NCBI GenBank assembly: GCA_014238395.1
Contig: JABABE010000052.1
Location: 1 to 18,726 of the forward strand
Direction: 5' to 3'
Length of the DNA stretch: 18,726 bases
Source: Candidatus Kaiserbacteria bacterium
GTDB lineage: Bacteria > Patescibacteriota > Minisyncoccia > Phycocordibacterales > JABAAK01
This document shows, piece by piece, positions 1-6,668 of the stretch (position 1 is the stretch's first letter; every line of letters starts with the position of its first letter). Made by a program: the position numbers and the translations under genes. The notes below the pieces were generated by a model. That model was not told the DNA's origin, did not search any database, and saw only the letters and a program-made list of their open reading frames with translations.

Positions 1-67
1 GTAGCTCAGTTGGTAGAGCAATCGGCTGTTAACCGATAGGTCACAGGTTCGAGCCCTGTCCGCAGAG
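1..67 (+). tRNA. tRNA-Asn(GTT), 5' end cut by the window
   Basis: The D-arm, anticodon arm, variable loop, T-arm and 3' acceptor strand are present. The anticodon stem is ATCGG (21-25) with CCGAT (33-37); the loop CTGTTAA carries anticodon GTT at 28-30. The T-stem is ACAGG/CCTGT around TTCGAGC. The 3' acceptor strand is 60-66 (CCGCAGA), so about six 5' bases lie before position 1. The discriminator is G67, followed by CAG, so CCA is not encoded. The DGQHR gene converges on this tRNA, ending 82 bp away. Confidence 0.93.
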
Positions 68-149
68 CAGAATTTATACATTGCTGGAAAATATATTGTT
101 TTGATTTAAATGAGATTGAAGAGTTTGTGGGAAGTTTTATTTCTAATAT

Positions 150-1973
150 TTAAGATTCATACAACTCTTCATATATTTCCTTTAATTCTGTAATATTGAA
201 AAACGAATTACAATGTATACGAGCTACCTTTATTGCATTACTTGTTATTTCTGCCTCTGTCCCTTTATGTCTGCCATGAGAAATTGCATTACGCGCTACT
301 AAGATGATTTCAAGTGCGTCTTTGCACTTACAATATGTGTCGCCTGGAAATTGTTCTGAAAAAATGCTAATAACTTTTTTAAAATTCTCATTCTTAAATA
401 ATTTATTCATTATTTTACTAAATCCGTAGCGGTTATAGGTTTCGTCACCCTCATCTAAAAATTCATTATATATAAATTTTGCCAACACTCTTTCTAGGGT
501 TGAAAATTCTACATCATTGAACGAAATATTTGGAGCAAATTTATCTAGTGATGTTATATTTTCATTCAAATATACCACTATGTCCTTAATCAATTCATCT
601 CTTCCAGATTCACCCGCAGTTATGGATTTCAGTTTTTTGATTTCATTATCTTCAATGTAATGTTCATCAAAGAACCTACTTAACCCGGATGCAAAATCAT
701 CAATCTTATTGGGTACTTTTGATTGATAACTATTACACAATTGTGCATATAGAGTCAACAAAATTGGTATTCCAGCATTTCCAAAAATATATTCATAATA
801 TTTTTGTCCTTCCATTTGATTAGATATTTTTTTAAAAAAAGTAGTGTAGTATCCAAGCAGTTTGTCCTTATTAGAGATAGTATCAAAGATTTTACTCTTT
901 AAAATACCAACACAAAATGCAGTAATTTTTATCCCCGCCTCACTTGAAGGATTGCTTGGCATTTTAATTTTACCAAAAAAGAATGGCAAATGTTTCTTTT
1001 TGTTAAGTTCCTTCACAACCCATGATATTCTACCTCTGGCAGAGTCAATGTTTATCTCGCTTTCCAAATCCCACACCAGATCCGACGGTATAGGTTTTTG
1101 CTCTTTATTAATGTCTAGAAATAGTTTTCTCTCTTCGGAGGTGTTCAATCCCTCCAAAACTAATACTGGAACCTTCATATCTTCTATGTCTGCACAAGCA
1201 AATAATCTATGTTGTCCATCAACAATATTCATAATATTAACAGTGAACTTTTCTGAATCAGGTATCCTTCCTGTCTGTATATATAAATTACCAAATCCAC
1301 TGTTAAACTCAGTGAATTTGACTAGTTTTGGAGTTATTACAGAGAGTATTATATTGTTTGGAAAATAACCTTGATTTTCTTCCACAAACTTTCTGATCTT
1401 TCCTATTCTATCTTTCTTGATAATTCTCTGATAAAATAAATCAGTCTCATTCATTCTCCTTGCAACTGTTGAAAAACTTAGCAGATCTTTGGGAGATGCA
1501 AAGAAGGAATATACTGATTTACCAGACAGTTTGGATTTTATCGCAGGAAATACAAATTCATTCTTTTCAGAATAATTTACAAGTTCAAAAAAACGTTTTT
1601 TTGCAACTGCAATTCCAGATATCTGTTGCAAATTATCTATTTCTAAAAAAATATTCTTATATTCTTTGTGTATTATTATATTAGGTTTTTTTAGATACTC
1701 TTCATTATATTTTTTACTTACACTTGGAATACTTTCTGTAATTAAGTAACATCTTAACCTTTTAGTATCTTCTTTTAGTTTCACTTCAATTGTATTTTGT
1801 ACATCGATTATTACTTTTTTAATATCAGTTTTTTTATTTCCCTTTTTACAGAAAAAAACAAATTTTGTTTCATCATACTCAAAAGAAACAAAAGGAGTGT
1901 GACCTTTTGTATCACAAAATTTTATTTTATCAAACTTTAATACATTAAATATATTCTGTAATCTCTTCTTCAT
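150..1973 (-). CDS. DGQHR-domain protein with C-terminal HEPN-like motif
   Basis: About 607 residues from the preferred start. The DGQHR signature is at residues 252-256 (IVDGQHRL), in a region typical of DGQHR/DndB-like proteins, including the preceding FYQR and GYFPNNIILS segments. DndB itself is the regulator of phosphorothioate DNA modification; other family members are mostly uncharacterised. The first ~140 residues look like the restriction-endonuclease-like domain found in some relatives, but where an acidic-x-Lys motif is expected I read FFCKKG, so it may be catalytically dead (inference). Near the C-terminus, RNAISHG (R561, H566) fits the R-x4-H motif of HEPN ribonucleases. An ATG at 1994 would add seven residues but directly follows a hairpin T-run with no ribosome site. 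The ATG at 1973 has an extended -10 (TGG-TATTAT) six bases upstream. No dnd or pgl genes are nearby. Confidence 0.8.
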   Translation of the reverse strand: MKKRLQNIFNVLKFDKIKFCDTKGHTPFVSFEYDETKFVFFCKKGNKKTDIKKVIIDVQNTIEVKLKEDTKRLRCYLITESIPSVSKKYNEEYLKKPNIIIHKEYKNIFLEIDNLQQISGIAVAKKRFFELVNYSEKNEFVFPAIKSKLSGKSVYSFFASPKDLLSFSTVARRMNETDLFYQRIIKKDRIGKIRKFVEENQGYFPNNIILSVITPKLVKFTEFNSGFGNLYIQTGRIPDSEKFTVNIMNIVDGQHRLFACADIEDMKVPVLVLEGLNTSEERKLFLDINKEQKPIPSDLVWDLESEINIDSARGRISWVVKELNKKKHLPFFFGKIKMPSNPSSEAGIKITAFCVGILKSKIFDTISNKDKLLGYYTTFFKKISNQMEGQKYYEYIFGNAGIPILLTLYAQLCNSYQSKVPNKIDDFASGLSRFFDEHYIEDNEIKKLKSITAGESGRDELIKDIVVYLNENITSLDKFAPNISFNDVEFSTLERVLAKFIYNEFLDEGDETYNRYGFSKIMNKLFKNENFKKVISIFSEQFPGDTYCKCKDALEIILVARNAISHGRHKGTEAEITSNAIKVARIHCNSFFNITELKEIYEELYES

Positions 1974-1979
1974 ATTTCT

Positions 1980-1988
1980 ATAATACCA
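1980..1988 (-). promoter_or_regulatory. Extended -10 promoter for the DGQHR gene
   Basis: On the minus strand this reads TGG-TATTAT, followed by AGAAAT and then the ATG at 1973. The box lies inside the longer reading frame that begins at 1994, which supports the shorter start and a leaderless transcript. Confidence 0.5.
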
Positions 1989-1997
1989 CTTCATAAA

Positions 1998-2029
1998 AAA
2001 ACACGGAGTAACAAATCAATCCGTGTTTT
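1998..2029 (-). terminator. Hairpin with T-run between membrane protein and DGQHR gene
   Basis: AAAACACGGA (1998-2007) pairs with TCCGTGTTTT (2020-2029) in a perfect 10-bp stem with a 12-nt loop. On the minus strand it is followed by T residues down to 1995, fitting an intrinsic terminator for the trhO-DUF2779-membrane protein transcript. On the plus strand it is also followed by TTTT, so it may work both ways. Confidence 0.6.
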
Positions 2030-2080
2030 AACTCTTAATTAAAAGTCTAAAATTTTTAAAAAGTAGAAAGAAAAATTGGT

Positions 2081-2113
2081 GCATCCACAAACCTTTTATA
2101 AGCCTGTGGCTGC
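2081..2113 (-). terminator. Possible second hairpin after the membrane protein gene
   Basis: GCA-t-CCACA (2081-2089) pairs with TGTGG-c-TGC (2105-2113): eight pairs with one mismatch around a 15-nt loop. On the minus strand it is followed after four bases by a T-rich tract. It may be a weak terminator or an mRNA 3'-end structure. The rest of 2030-2160 shows nothing else recognisable. Confidence 0.35.
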
Positions 2114-2160
2114 ATATATGTTTACCATATCACAAAAATTGATTTGAGAAGACTTTTCTT

Positions 2161-2541
2161 TTAGAAAAATAATGCAGATAAGAAGAAGGTGGATATTAGC
2201 ACAACGATTGATGCTGTTATCATTATTTTTTTATCATTACATAAAAAATCCATTAGAGATATTTTGTAATCTTCATATAAAAACAAAAGAAACATACCTT
2301 CAATAAAAACCAATACTCCACAAATAGCAGCCAGCACTCCTACAAGTGAAGGAGTGATCGACCAGACAACAATTAATAGCCCACCTATTGTTTCTAGAAT
2401 TCCTACAAATAAAATCAAGTTTTTTGATTCAGAAAATTTTTTAAGAGTGGTTACGAAAAAACTTTTTTCTATCAAAATAGCAGCTGAAGAAAGGTATCCT
2501 AAAACTGCAAATATTAATATTATTGTTTCTGCCAAAGTCAT
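2161..2541 (-). CDS. Four-helix membrane protein, unknown function
   Basis: A 126-residue protein with four hydrophobic segments at about residues 5-25, 42-62, 64-90 and 106-126, separated by short charged loops, including an acidic/basic loop near 90-105. I do not recognise the family and see no catalytic motif. It is the last gene of a probable operon: its ATG is only eight bases past the DUF2779 stop codon. A TATAAT at 2549-2554, overlapping that stop, ends seven bases before the ATG, so it may also have its own leaderless promoter. A strong hairpin follows the gene. A small transporter or membrane-stress protein is possible, but nothing in the sequence decides this. Confidence 0.7.
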   Translation of the reverse strand: MTLAETIILIFAVLGYLSSAAILIEKSFFVTTLKKFSESKNLILFVGILETIGGLLIVVWSITPSLVGVLAAICGVLVFIEGMFLLFLYEDYKISLMDFLCNDKKIMITASIVVLISTFFLSALFF

Positions 2542-2548
2542 ATATTTA

Positions 2549-2554
2549 ATTATA
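2549..2554 (-). promoter_or_regulatory. -10 box for the four-helix membrane protein
   Basis: TATAAT on the minus strand, seven bases before the ATG at 2541 and overlapping the stop codon of the upstream DUF2779 gene. No clear -35 was found. Confidence 0.4.
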
Positions 2555-4073
2555 TCAAATTTTTTAGGTATTCAAATATTTTTACCATAGCAAAGGTATC
2601 CAACTTACAATATTCAATCAAATCACTTATCACCTTTTCCTTTTCTTTTTGTGTTTTTTTAGAAAAATCTTTTATGAAAGTGTCACTCCAGACCCTTTGA
2701 GCAGTTAGTCCGTCCCCTATATTCATATTAGAGTAACCCAACTCAATGTCATTGCACAATGCTGGTAAAACTTTTTTTATGGAAGCGCTTCCATAAAAAT
2801 CTTTATTGACCACCCAGTCATTTTTAAAAGGAATCATCAAATCAACAATTCTGTTGTTTATATTTTCCAGATCTTCTGCATGCTCAGGGAACATATGTGC
2901 CAGTGTTGTGTTGCATTTTTTTTCAAAAACCTGATACCAAACAACCACACTTCCCTCATCATTTTTTATATCTTCCAGCAGTTGCTCTGTTAATTTTTTT
3001 GTTGGGTTTGAATTTTCTCTATGAATGTATTCTTTATGTATTATTTCACCACCTTCTCCTTCTTGTATATGCAATGAGTATTGAAATGGTATTTGTTGAT
3101 ATGGCTTTGTCCCGTCAAAAGGTGGAATTAGATTTCCAACAGTTTCATAATCTAGGAAATATATCGGATATTTGAATTCTTTTATGAACTTTTCTATTTT
3201 GTTTTTTTCTATTTTAATTGAGTTTGATTTTGTTGCTATAATTTGATTTTTTTGTTTGTCTATTAAACATTCAGAGTCATCTGGTATATCTGATATAAAT
3301 TTATAGTTTGCATCTTCAAACAAAGCAAGTTTTTTAGCATTTGGTCTTGCCAAATCATAGATACTGTATCCGGGCAGCCCTTGTATGTTTCTATACACTT
3401 CTATTGCTTCAGTGATGTTACCTATACATCCGACAAGGGATGGGAGAAACGATGGAGGGTTTCTTAATCCACAATCAACCATTTCTCTTGCCATTTTAAT
3501 ATTTTTTATTGTAAAGTCATTAAGTTCTGTGATTTTATTTGTAACTTTTTCCGTCTTTGTAAATTTATTTACATCTATCTTCCCATCTCTTACATATGAT
3601 GTGTTTGCATATATTACAAAGATGTTTTTTATTTTTATTCCACAGCCTGTTAATACGTATTTTTGAAAAGCAAGATCGTATACATAATCATCTTTTACTC
3701 TTGTCCCTGATTTTATTTCGTGTAGATTATATGTTCCGTCATCGCACCTTTCTAATATATCGACTATACAAGTTAGTCCCTCGTATTCAAATCCACCTTG
3801 CGATATTACTGGTGTTTTTGCGTCAATTGCATCTTTTGTTCGTTTTGGCATAGTTTGATATTCAAAAAAATCTTTAAAACCAATGCGACAAATATTACTA
3901 AATTTTTCCTCAGCATATTTTTCAAACTCATTCCCAGCATCAAACATAGCTTTTAGATTTGGATCCTCATTTGGATTAGGCAGCTTGTCGCTGTCATATT
4001 TTTTAAGCCATATAAACGACGGATGCTTCAAATAAAGCATATAATCAGATTTAGAGATTGTTATTGTTTTCAT
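2550..4073 (-). CDS. DUF2779 protein: Cas4-like nuclease plus DEDD exonuclease
   Basis: 507 residues, usual for the DUF2779 family. The N-terminal half is a RecB/Cas4-like PD-(D/E)XK fold: D105 in CIVDILE, E119 and K121 in HEIKSG, and Q137 in AFQKYVL. The C-terminal half is DnaQ-like: D308 and E310 in FLDYET, then Y488 and D492 in YCKLD; the family segment GSASIKKVLPAL is at 428-439. Both sets of catalytic residues appear intact, so a DNA or RNA nuclease is likely, but the substrate is unknown. Cas4-like relatives often carry a cysteine cluster before the C-terminal half; here I see only C216 in that stretch, so an Fe-S cluster there seems unlikely (inference). The start codon overlaps the trhO stop as ATGA, indicating translational coupling. 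It is not near any CRISPR array. Confidence 0.85.
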   Translation of the reverse strand: MKTITISKSDYMLYLKHPSFIWLKKYDSDKLPNPNEDPNLKAMFDAGNEFEKYAEEKFSNICRIGFKDFFEYQTMPKRTKDAIDAKTPVISQGGFEYEGLTCIVDILERCDDGTYNLHEIKSGTRVKDDYVYDLAFQKYVLTGCGIKIKNIFVIYANTSYVRDGKIDVNKFTKTEKVTNKITELNDFTIKNIKMAREMVDCGLRNPPSFLPSLVGCIGNITEAIEVYRNIQGLPGYSIYDLARPNAKKLALFEDANYKFISDIPDDSECLIDKQKNQIIATKSNSIKIEKNKIEKFIKEFKYPIYFLDYETVGNLIPPFDGTKPYQQIPFQYSLHIQEGEGGEIIHKEYIHRENSNPTKKLTEQLLEDIKNDEGSVVVWYQVFEKKCNTTLAHMFPEHAEDLENINNRIVDLMIPFKNDWVVNKDFYGSASIKKVLPALCNDIELGYSNMNIGDGLTAQRVWSDTFIKDFSKKTQKEKEKVISDLIEYCKLDTFAMVKIFEYLKNLI

Positions 4074-5098
4074 TGAGTTAAAGTTTTTCTTTTATATGAC
4101 AAAACACTTTTTTTCTTATATGTATTTTTTATTAACATTTTTTTAATATTTTTAGGCAGTTTTGAGAAAAATAGACATTTATAAGAACAAAATCCTTTCT
4201 TTTTTTTGGCACAAACAGAACAACAGATAAACATAGTATCGCAAAATTTATTCTTACAGTCAGTATAATCATCACATTTAGATTTCTTGCATATATGACA
4301 ACTGGACAAAATATCATTAGTTATACTCTCTGCTCTTCTGTCATCAAACACAAAGTTTTTTCCTAAAAATTTATTTTGTAAACCTTTTTCTTTAACTTCT
4401 CTTACATATCCTATTATTCCCTGTTTGATGTGTTTTACATTTAAAAACCCATTGTGTTTCAACCAAGCTGAAGCTTTTTCGCATCGTATGCCACCAGTAC
4501 AATATAGTACAACTTTTTTATTTTTGTAAGATGACAAATCAGAACAAAGTTTTTTTATTTGTTGTCTAAAAGTGTCAACTTTCATTGTATGTGCATTTTT
4601 GAAACGACCGATTTCAGATTCGTATGCGTTTCTGACATCTACAACCACAGTATCATCATCCTCTATCGCTTTATTTATTTCCTCTGCATTAATGTAATCT
4701 CCGGTATTTTTTACATTAAATGTTGAGTCCTCTATACCATCTGCCACTATTTTATCTTTTATACGAACGATAAGTTTTACAAACGACTGTGTGTGCGTCT
4801 CATATTCTGTGAGATTAAAATTAATATTTTTAAATGATTCCTTGTCTGACATCACTTTTTTAAATTTCGTATAGTTTTTTTTAGGAACACTGATTTGCGC
4901 ATTTATTCCTTCGCTTGCTATATATATTCGTCCCAAGACGCCTAGACTCAAAAAACTGTCATACAAATAATCCCTGATGGTTTTTATATCCTCTACCTTT
5001 GTATATTTATAGAAAGAAAGCACAAACCTGTCTTCTTTTTGTTCTTTTAGTATTTTTTCTAATTCTTGTCTTGATTTTATATTAAATTTTTGTTTCAC
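4070..5098 (-). CDS. trhO: tRNA uridine(34) hydroxylase, rhodanese family (TrhO/YceA)
   Basis: 342 residues. TrhO enzymes hydroxylate U34 of certain tRNAs to form ho5U, the precursor of wobble modifications. The N-terminal domain (about 25-125) has the family motif IASEGINAQIS (60-70). The rhodanese domain (about 133-245) starts with GDYINAEE, has VVVDVRNAYE (151-160) and the active-site loop CTGGIRCEKAS with catalytic C200. The C-terminal part is rich in cysteines (C267, C270, C275, C281, C286, C292, C293, C296, C304, C308), as in many TrhO proteins, probably binding metal. The start is GTG; a TATAAT ends eight bases upstream. It heads an operon with the DUF2779 gene (4-nt ATGA overlap) and diverges from tRNA-Ala. 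Confidence 0.92.
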   Translation of the reverse strand: MKQKFNIKSRQELEKILKEQKEDRFVLSFYKYTKVEDIKTIRDYLYDSFLSLGVLGRIYIASEGINAQISVPKKNYTKFKKVMSDKESFKNINFNLTEYETHTQSFVKLIVRIKDKIVADGIEDSTFNVKNTGDYINAEEINKAIEDDDTVVVDVRNAYESEIGRFKNAHTMKVDTFRQQIKKLCSDLSSYKNKKVVLYCTGGIRCEKASAWLKHNGFLNVKHIKQGIIGYVREVKEKGLQNKFLGKNFVFDDRRAESITNDILSSCHICKKSKCDDYTDCKNKFCDTMFICCSVCAKKKKGFCSYKCLFFSKLPKNIKKMLIKNTYKKKSVLSYKRKTLTQ

Positions 5099-5106
5099 TT
5101 TAATCC

Positions 5107-5112
5107 ATTATA
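5107..5112 (-). promoter_or_regulatory. -10 box for trhO
   Basis: TATAAT on the minus strand, eight bases before the GTG start at 5098, predicting a leaderless or nearly leaderless message. It lies about 20 bp from the oppositely directed -10 box of tRNA-Ala. Confidence 0.55.
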
Positions 5113-5131
5113 ACATTTAGATACTTTATAG

Positions 5132-5137
5132 TATAAT
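5132..5137 (+). promoter_or_regulatory. -10 box for tRNA-Ala
   Basis: TATAAT ten bases before the first base of tRNA-Ala, the expected position for a tRNA promoter with a very short 5' leader. No convincing -35 hexamer. Confidence 0.6.
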
Positions 5138-5147
5138 TAAAGCACAA

Positions 5148-5221
5148 GGGCTCGTAGCTCAGTTGGCTAGAGCACCGGTTTTGCACTCCGGAGGTCGCAG
5201 GTTCGATTCCTGTCGAGTCCA
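5148..5221 (+). tRNA. tRNA-Ala(TGC)
   Basis: Complete cloverleaf. Acceptor GGGCTCG (5148-5154) pairs with CGAGTCC (5214-5220) with one G-U. D-arm GCTC/GAGC. Anticodon stem CCGGT/TCCGG with a T-T mismatch at its loop-closing pair. Loop TTTGCAC carries anticodon TGC at 5182-5184. The T-arm is GCAGG/CCTGT around TTCGATT. Discriminator A5221 is followed by CAA, so CCA is added after transcription. It sits alone between divergent trhO and the anchored repeat-protein gene. Confidence 0.96.
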
Positions 5222-5251
5222 CAATAAATGATTTCATACCCTTGTGTAATT

Positions 5252-5263
5252 AGACATATGTCT
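5252..5263. repeat. 12-bp perfect palindrome AGACATATGTCT
   Basis: A perfect inverted repeat without spacer in the non-coding stretch between tRNA-Ala and the gene at 5381. It is about 105 bp upstream of that gene's -10 box, so it could be a dimeric regulator site, or chance. Nothing else in 5222-5368 is recognisable. Confidence 0.3.
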
Positions 5264-5368
5264 CTTTGTTCTCTAGCTTTGTACCAGGCATTAAATAAAA
5301 AGGATTTTAAAAAAAACAAAATATTGATTTTTTAAGAATTGTCTGTCAGTTTCATAAAAAATAGAGTT

Positions 5369-5374
5369 TATAAT
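5369..5374 (+). promoter_or_regulatory. -10 box for the anchored repeat-protein gene
   Basis: TATAAT followed by AATTTT and the ATG at 5381. The six-base spacing implies that transcription begins at the start codon. It also shows that an upstream TTG in the same frame at 5339 is not the real start, since the box lies downstream of it. Confidence 0.6.
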
Positions 5375-5380
5375 AATTTT

Positions 5381-6241
5381 ATGAAGAGAAAAATTACAAA
5401 AAGCAGAACAGGATTATTATTTTGGATTATTCTATTTTTTGCGGTCTATGCTCTATTTGTTACCGAAACGCCAAAAAAACTTTGGAGAGGTGTTGAAGAT
5501 TATTTTTTCTTTAATTACGTTCCTGAAGAAGACTTGTTTGACTATGCAAAAAAGAAGAGATTTCAAAGGGTTGTCGCCAGAGATCCTAGGGCAAGCATTG
5601 ATGTTATTGAATATATTACAGATTCTATTATAAGTAAACAATCAGTAGACAGCGACGATTCAAAAAAAGATGATGGTAAAAAAGAAATACTCTATGGGAT
5701 TATAGAAAACCCAAATTCGGGTGAAAAAGTTCTAAAAGATATAGATGAAAACATAGGTGCTATTAACGGTGATATAAGTTGTGATGTAAGACAAAGACTA
5801 GCAGTTCGTGAAGATTTATCTAGCACATTAATTAAACGATTAGCAAAACATACAGACTGTGGATGTGAATATATGCTTATACTTGCAAAAAAAGAAAATC
5901 TAGAAGATCAAGATAGATTAAATATATTAAACCAAATTGTTCCTGATTTTAGTACATATATAAATATAAATAAAACAGATGAAAAATGCATAATATCAGT
6001 ACTTGATGAGTATTCAAGAATTGAAAAAAACTTGTTTACTGATAATACCAAAACACAAAAAGATATATATACCAGTCTCAATTTTTTGTTCGAATTGTAC
6101 TCTTTTTATAATCGCAAATACAATGAAGACTGCCAAACACCAGAAACAGAGAAAATAGCTGATATATGTTCACAATTTAGAAAAATAATAGCAGACGAGG
6201 AGATGTTGAAAAATGTAAATTCTGAGTTTGTAAAAAAATAA
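5381..6241 (+). CDS. Membrane-anchored protein with ~19-residue repeats, unknown
   Basis: 286 residues from the ATG. A basic N-terminus (MKRKITKSR) precedes one hydrophobic helix at about 11-27, with no lipobox and no clear cleavage site, so it is probably a signal anchor with the rest outside the membrane. The body holds four imperfect repeats near residues 63-81 (VARDPRAS), 105-123 (IIENPNSG), 138-157 (LAVREDLS) and 166-185 (LAKKENLE), each followed by a Leu/Ile-rich helix. They resemble leucine-rich repeat variant (LRV) units, suggesting a curved helical binding surface; that is inference. A low-complexity Asp/Lys linker (about 90-101) separates repeats one and two. The C-terminal third is helical-looking with no recognised motif. 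No enzyme function is visible. Confidence 0.75.
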   Translation: MKRKITKSRTGLLFWIILFFAVYALFVTETPKKLWRGVEDYFFFNYVPEEDLFDYAKKKRFQRVVARDPRASIDVIEYITDSIISKQSVDSDDSKKDDGKKEILYGIIENPNSGEKVLKDIDENIGAINGDISCDVRQRLAVREDLSSTLIKRLAKHTDCGCEYMLILAKKENLEDQDRLNILNQIVPDFSTYININKTDEKCIISVLDEYSRIEKNLFTDNTKTQKDIYTSLNFLFELYSFYNRKYNEDCQTPETEKIADICSQFRKIIADEEMLKNVNSEFVKK

Positions 6242-6283
6242 TTATTTTTACACTTTTGTTATAAAAATCATTTTTAACTGATG

Positions 6284-6289
6284 TATACT
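6284..6289 (+). promoter_or_regulatory. Possible -10 box for the 92-aa gene
   Basis: TATACT, with a predicted transcript start near 6296. That would give a leader of about 53 bases beginning almost exactly at the hairpin 6297-6322, unlike the leaderless pattern at most genes here. Confidence 0.35.
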
Positions 6290-6296
6290 TTATGTA

Positions 6297-6322
6297 GAGA
6301 GATGTTTTTTGTATTATCTCTC
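6297..6322 (+). promoter_or_regulatory. 5'-leader hairpin before the 92-aa gene
   Basis: GAGAGAT (6297-6303) pairs with ATCTCTC (6316-6322): seven perfect pairs with a 12-nt loop. It lies between the putative -10 box and the ATG at 6349, so it would sit at the very 5' end of the message, where hairpins can protect mRNA or control translation. Confidence 0.4.
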
Positions 6323-6348
6323 CCATTGAACCTCAACTAAAAACTCTT

Positions 6349-6627
6349 ATGCGTCTTACAAGAACCTATGATTTATTTAATCCTGAGTATTATAATAAAT
6401 TTGAAGAAACAGAGTTGACTGAGGATGAACTTAAAGAAACCCGTTCATATGATCATTTTACATGGCTGGACGGAATAGGAAAGCAAAAATACTTTTGTAG
6501 GTATGCAGAAAATGAAGAATTATTTGTTTACCTTTGGAAAATGGCAATAAGTAAATCTGGTAATTTCGGGATAGTTTTTAAGTCATCATTGGACAAAAAT
6601 CCGTTGAAAAAAAGAATGGGTTTTTAG
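6349..6627 (+). CDS. 92-aa hypothetical protein
   Basis: A soluble, mixed-charge protein of 92 residues rich in aromatic residues (for example YDLFNPEYYNKF and DHFTWLDG), with an acidic stretch around residues 18-30 (FEETELTEDELKE) and a basic C-terminus (KNPLKKRMGF). No signal peptide, membrane helix or recognisable motif. It appears to be a single-gene unit: a putative -10 box and 5' hairpin precede it and a strong intrinsic terminator begins one base after the stop codon. That bracketing supports a real gene although I cannot name the family. There is no Shine-Dalgarno sequence before the ATG. Confidence 0.6.
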   Translation: MRLTRTYDLFNPEYYNKFEETELTEDELKETRSYDHFTWLDGIGKQKYFCRYAENEELFVYLWKMAISKSGNFGIVFKSSLDKNPLKKRMGF

Positions 6628-6668
6628 AATAGTAGAGCTTTTTTTAAAAGTGTCTACTATTTTTTTTT
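6628..6668 (+). terminator. Intrinsic terminator after the 92-aa gene
   Basis: AATAGTAGA (6628-6636) pairs with TCTACTATT (6653-6661), a perfect 9-bp stem with a 16-nt loop, followed by T residues through 6668. On the plus strand this is a canonical rho-independent terminator. Its T-run overlaps the stop codon of convergent proS; on the minus strand the hairpin lacks a T-run. Confidence 0.82.

Noticed and set aside
1..149. tRNA-Asn as the attachment site of an integrated element
   Set aside because: I could not find a repeat of the tRNA 3' end elsewhere in the window and there is no integrase gene; only the position of the DGQHR gene hints at insertion.
862..1368. Long open frames opposite real genes (here, and others inside uvrB, lysS, proS and trhO)
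   Set aside because: They lie antisense or out of frame to genes with recognised motifs, give low-complexity or composition-driven peptides, and have no promoter signals of their own.
2550..4073. Cas4-like domain as part of a CRISPR-Cas locus
   Set aside because: There is no repeat array and no other cas gene; the full-length architecture is DUF2779, not Cas4.
5339..5380. TTG at 5339 as the start of the anchored repeat protein
   Set aside because: The TATAAT at 5369-5374 lies downstream of it, and the ATG at 5381 fits the six-base spacing seen at other genes.
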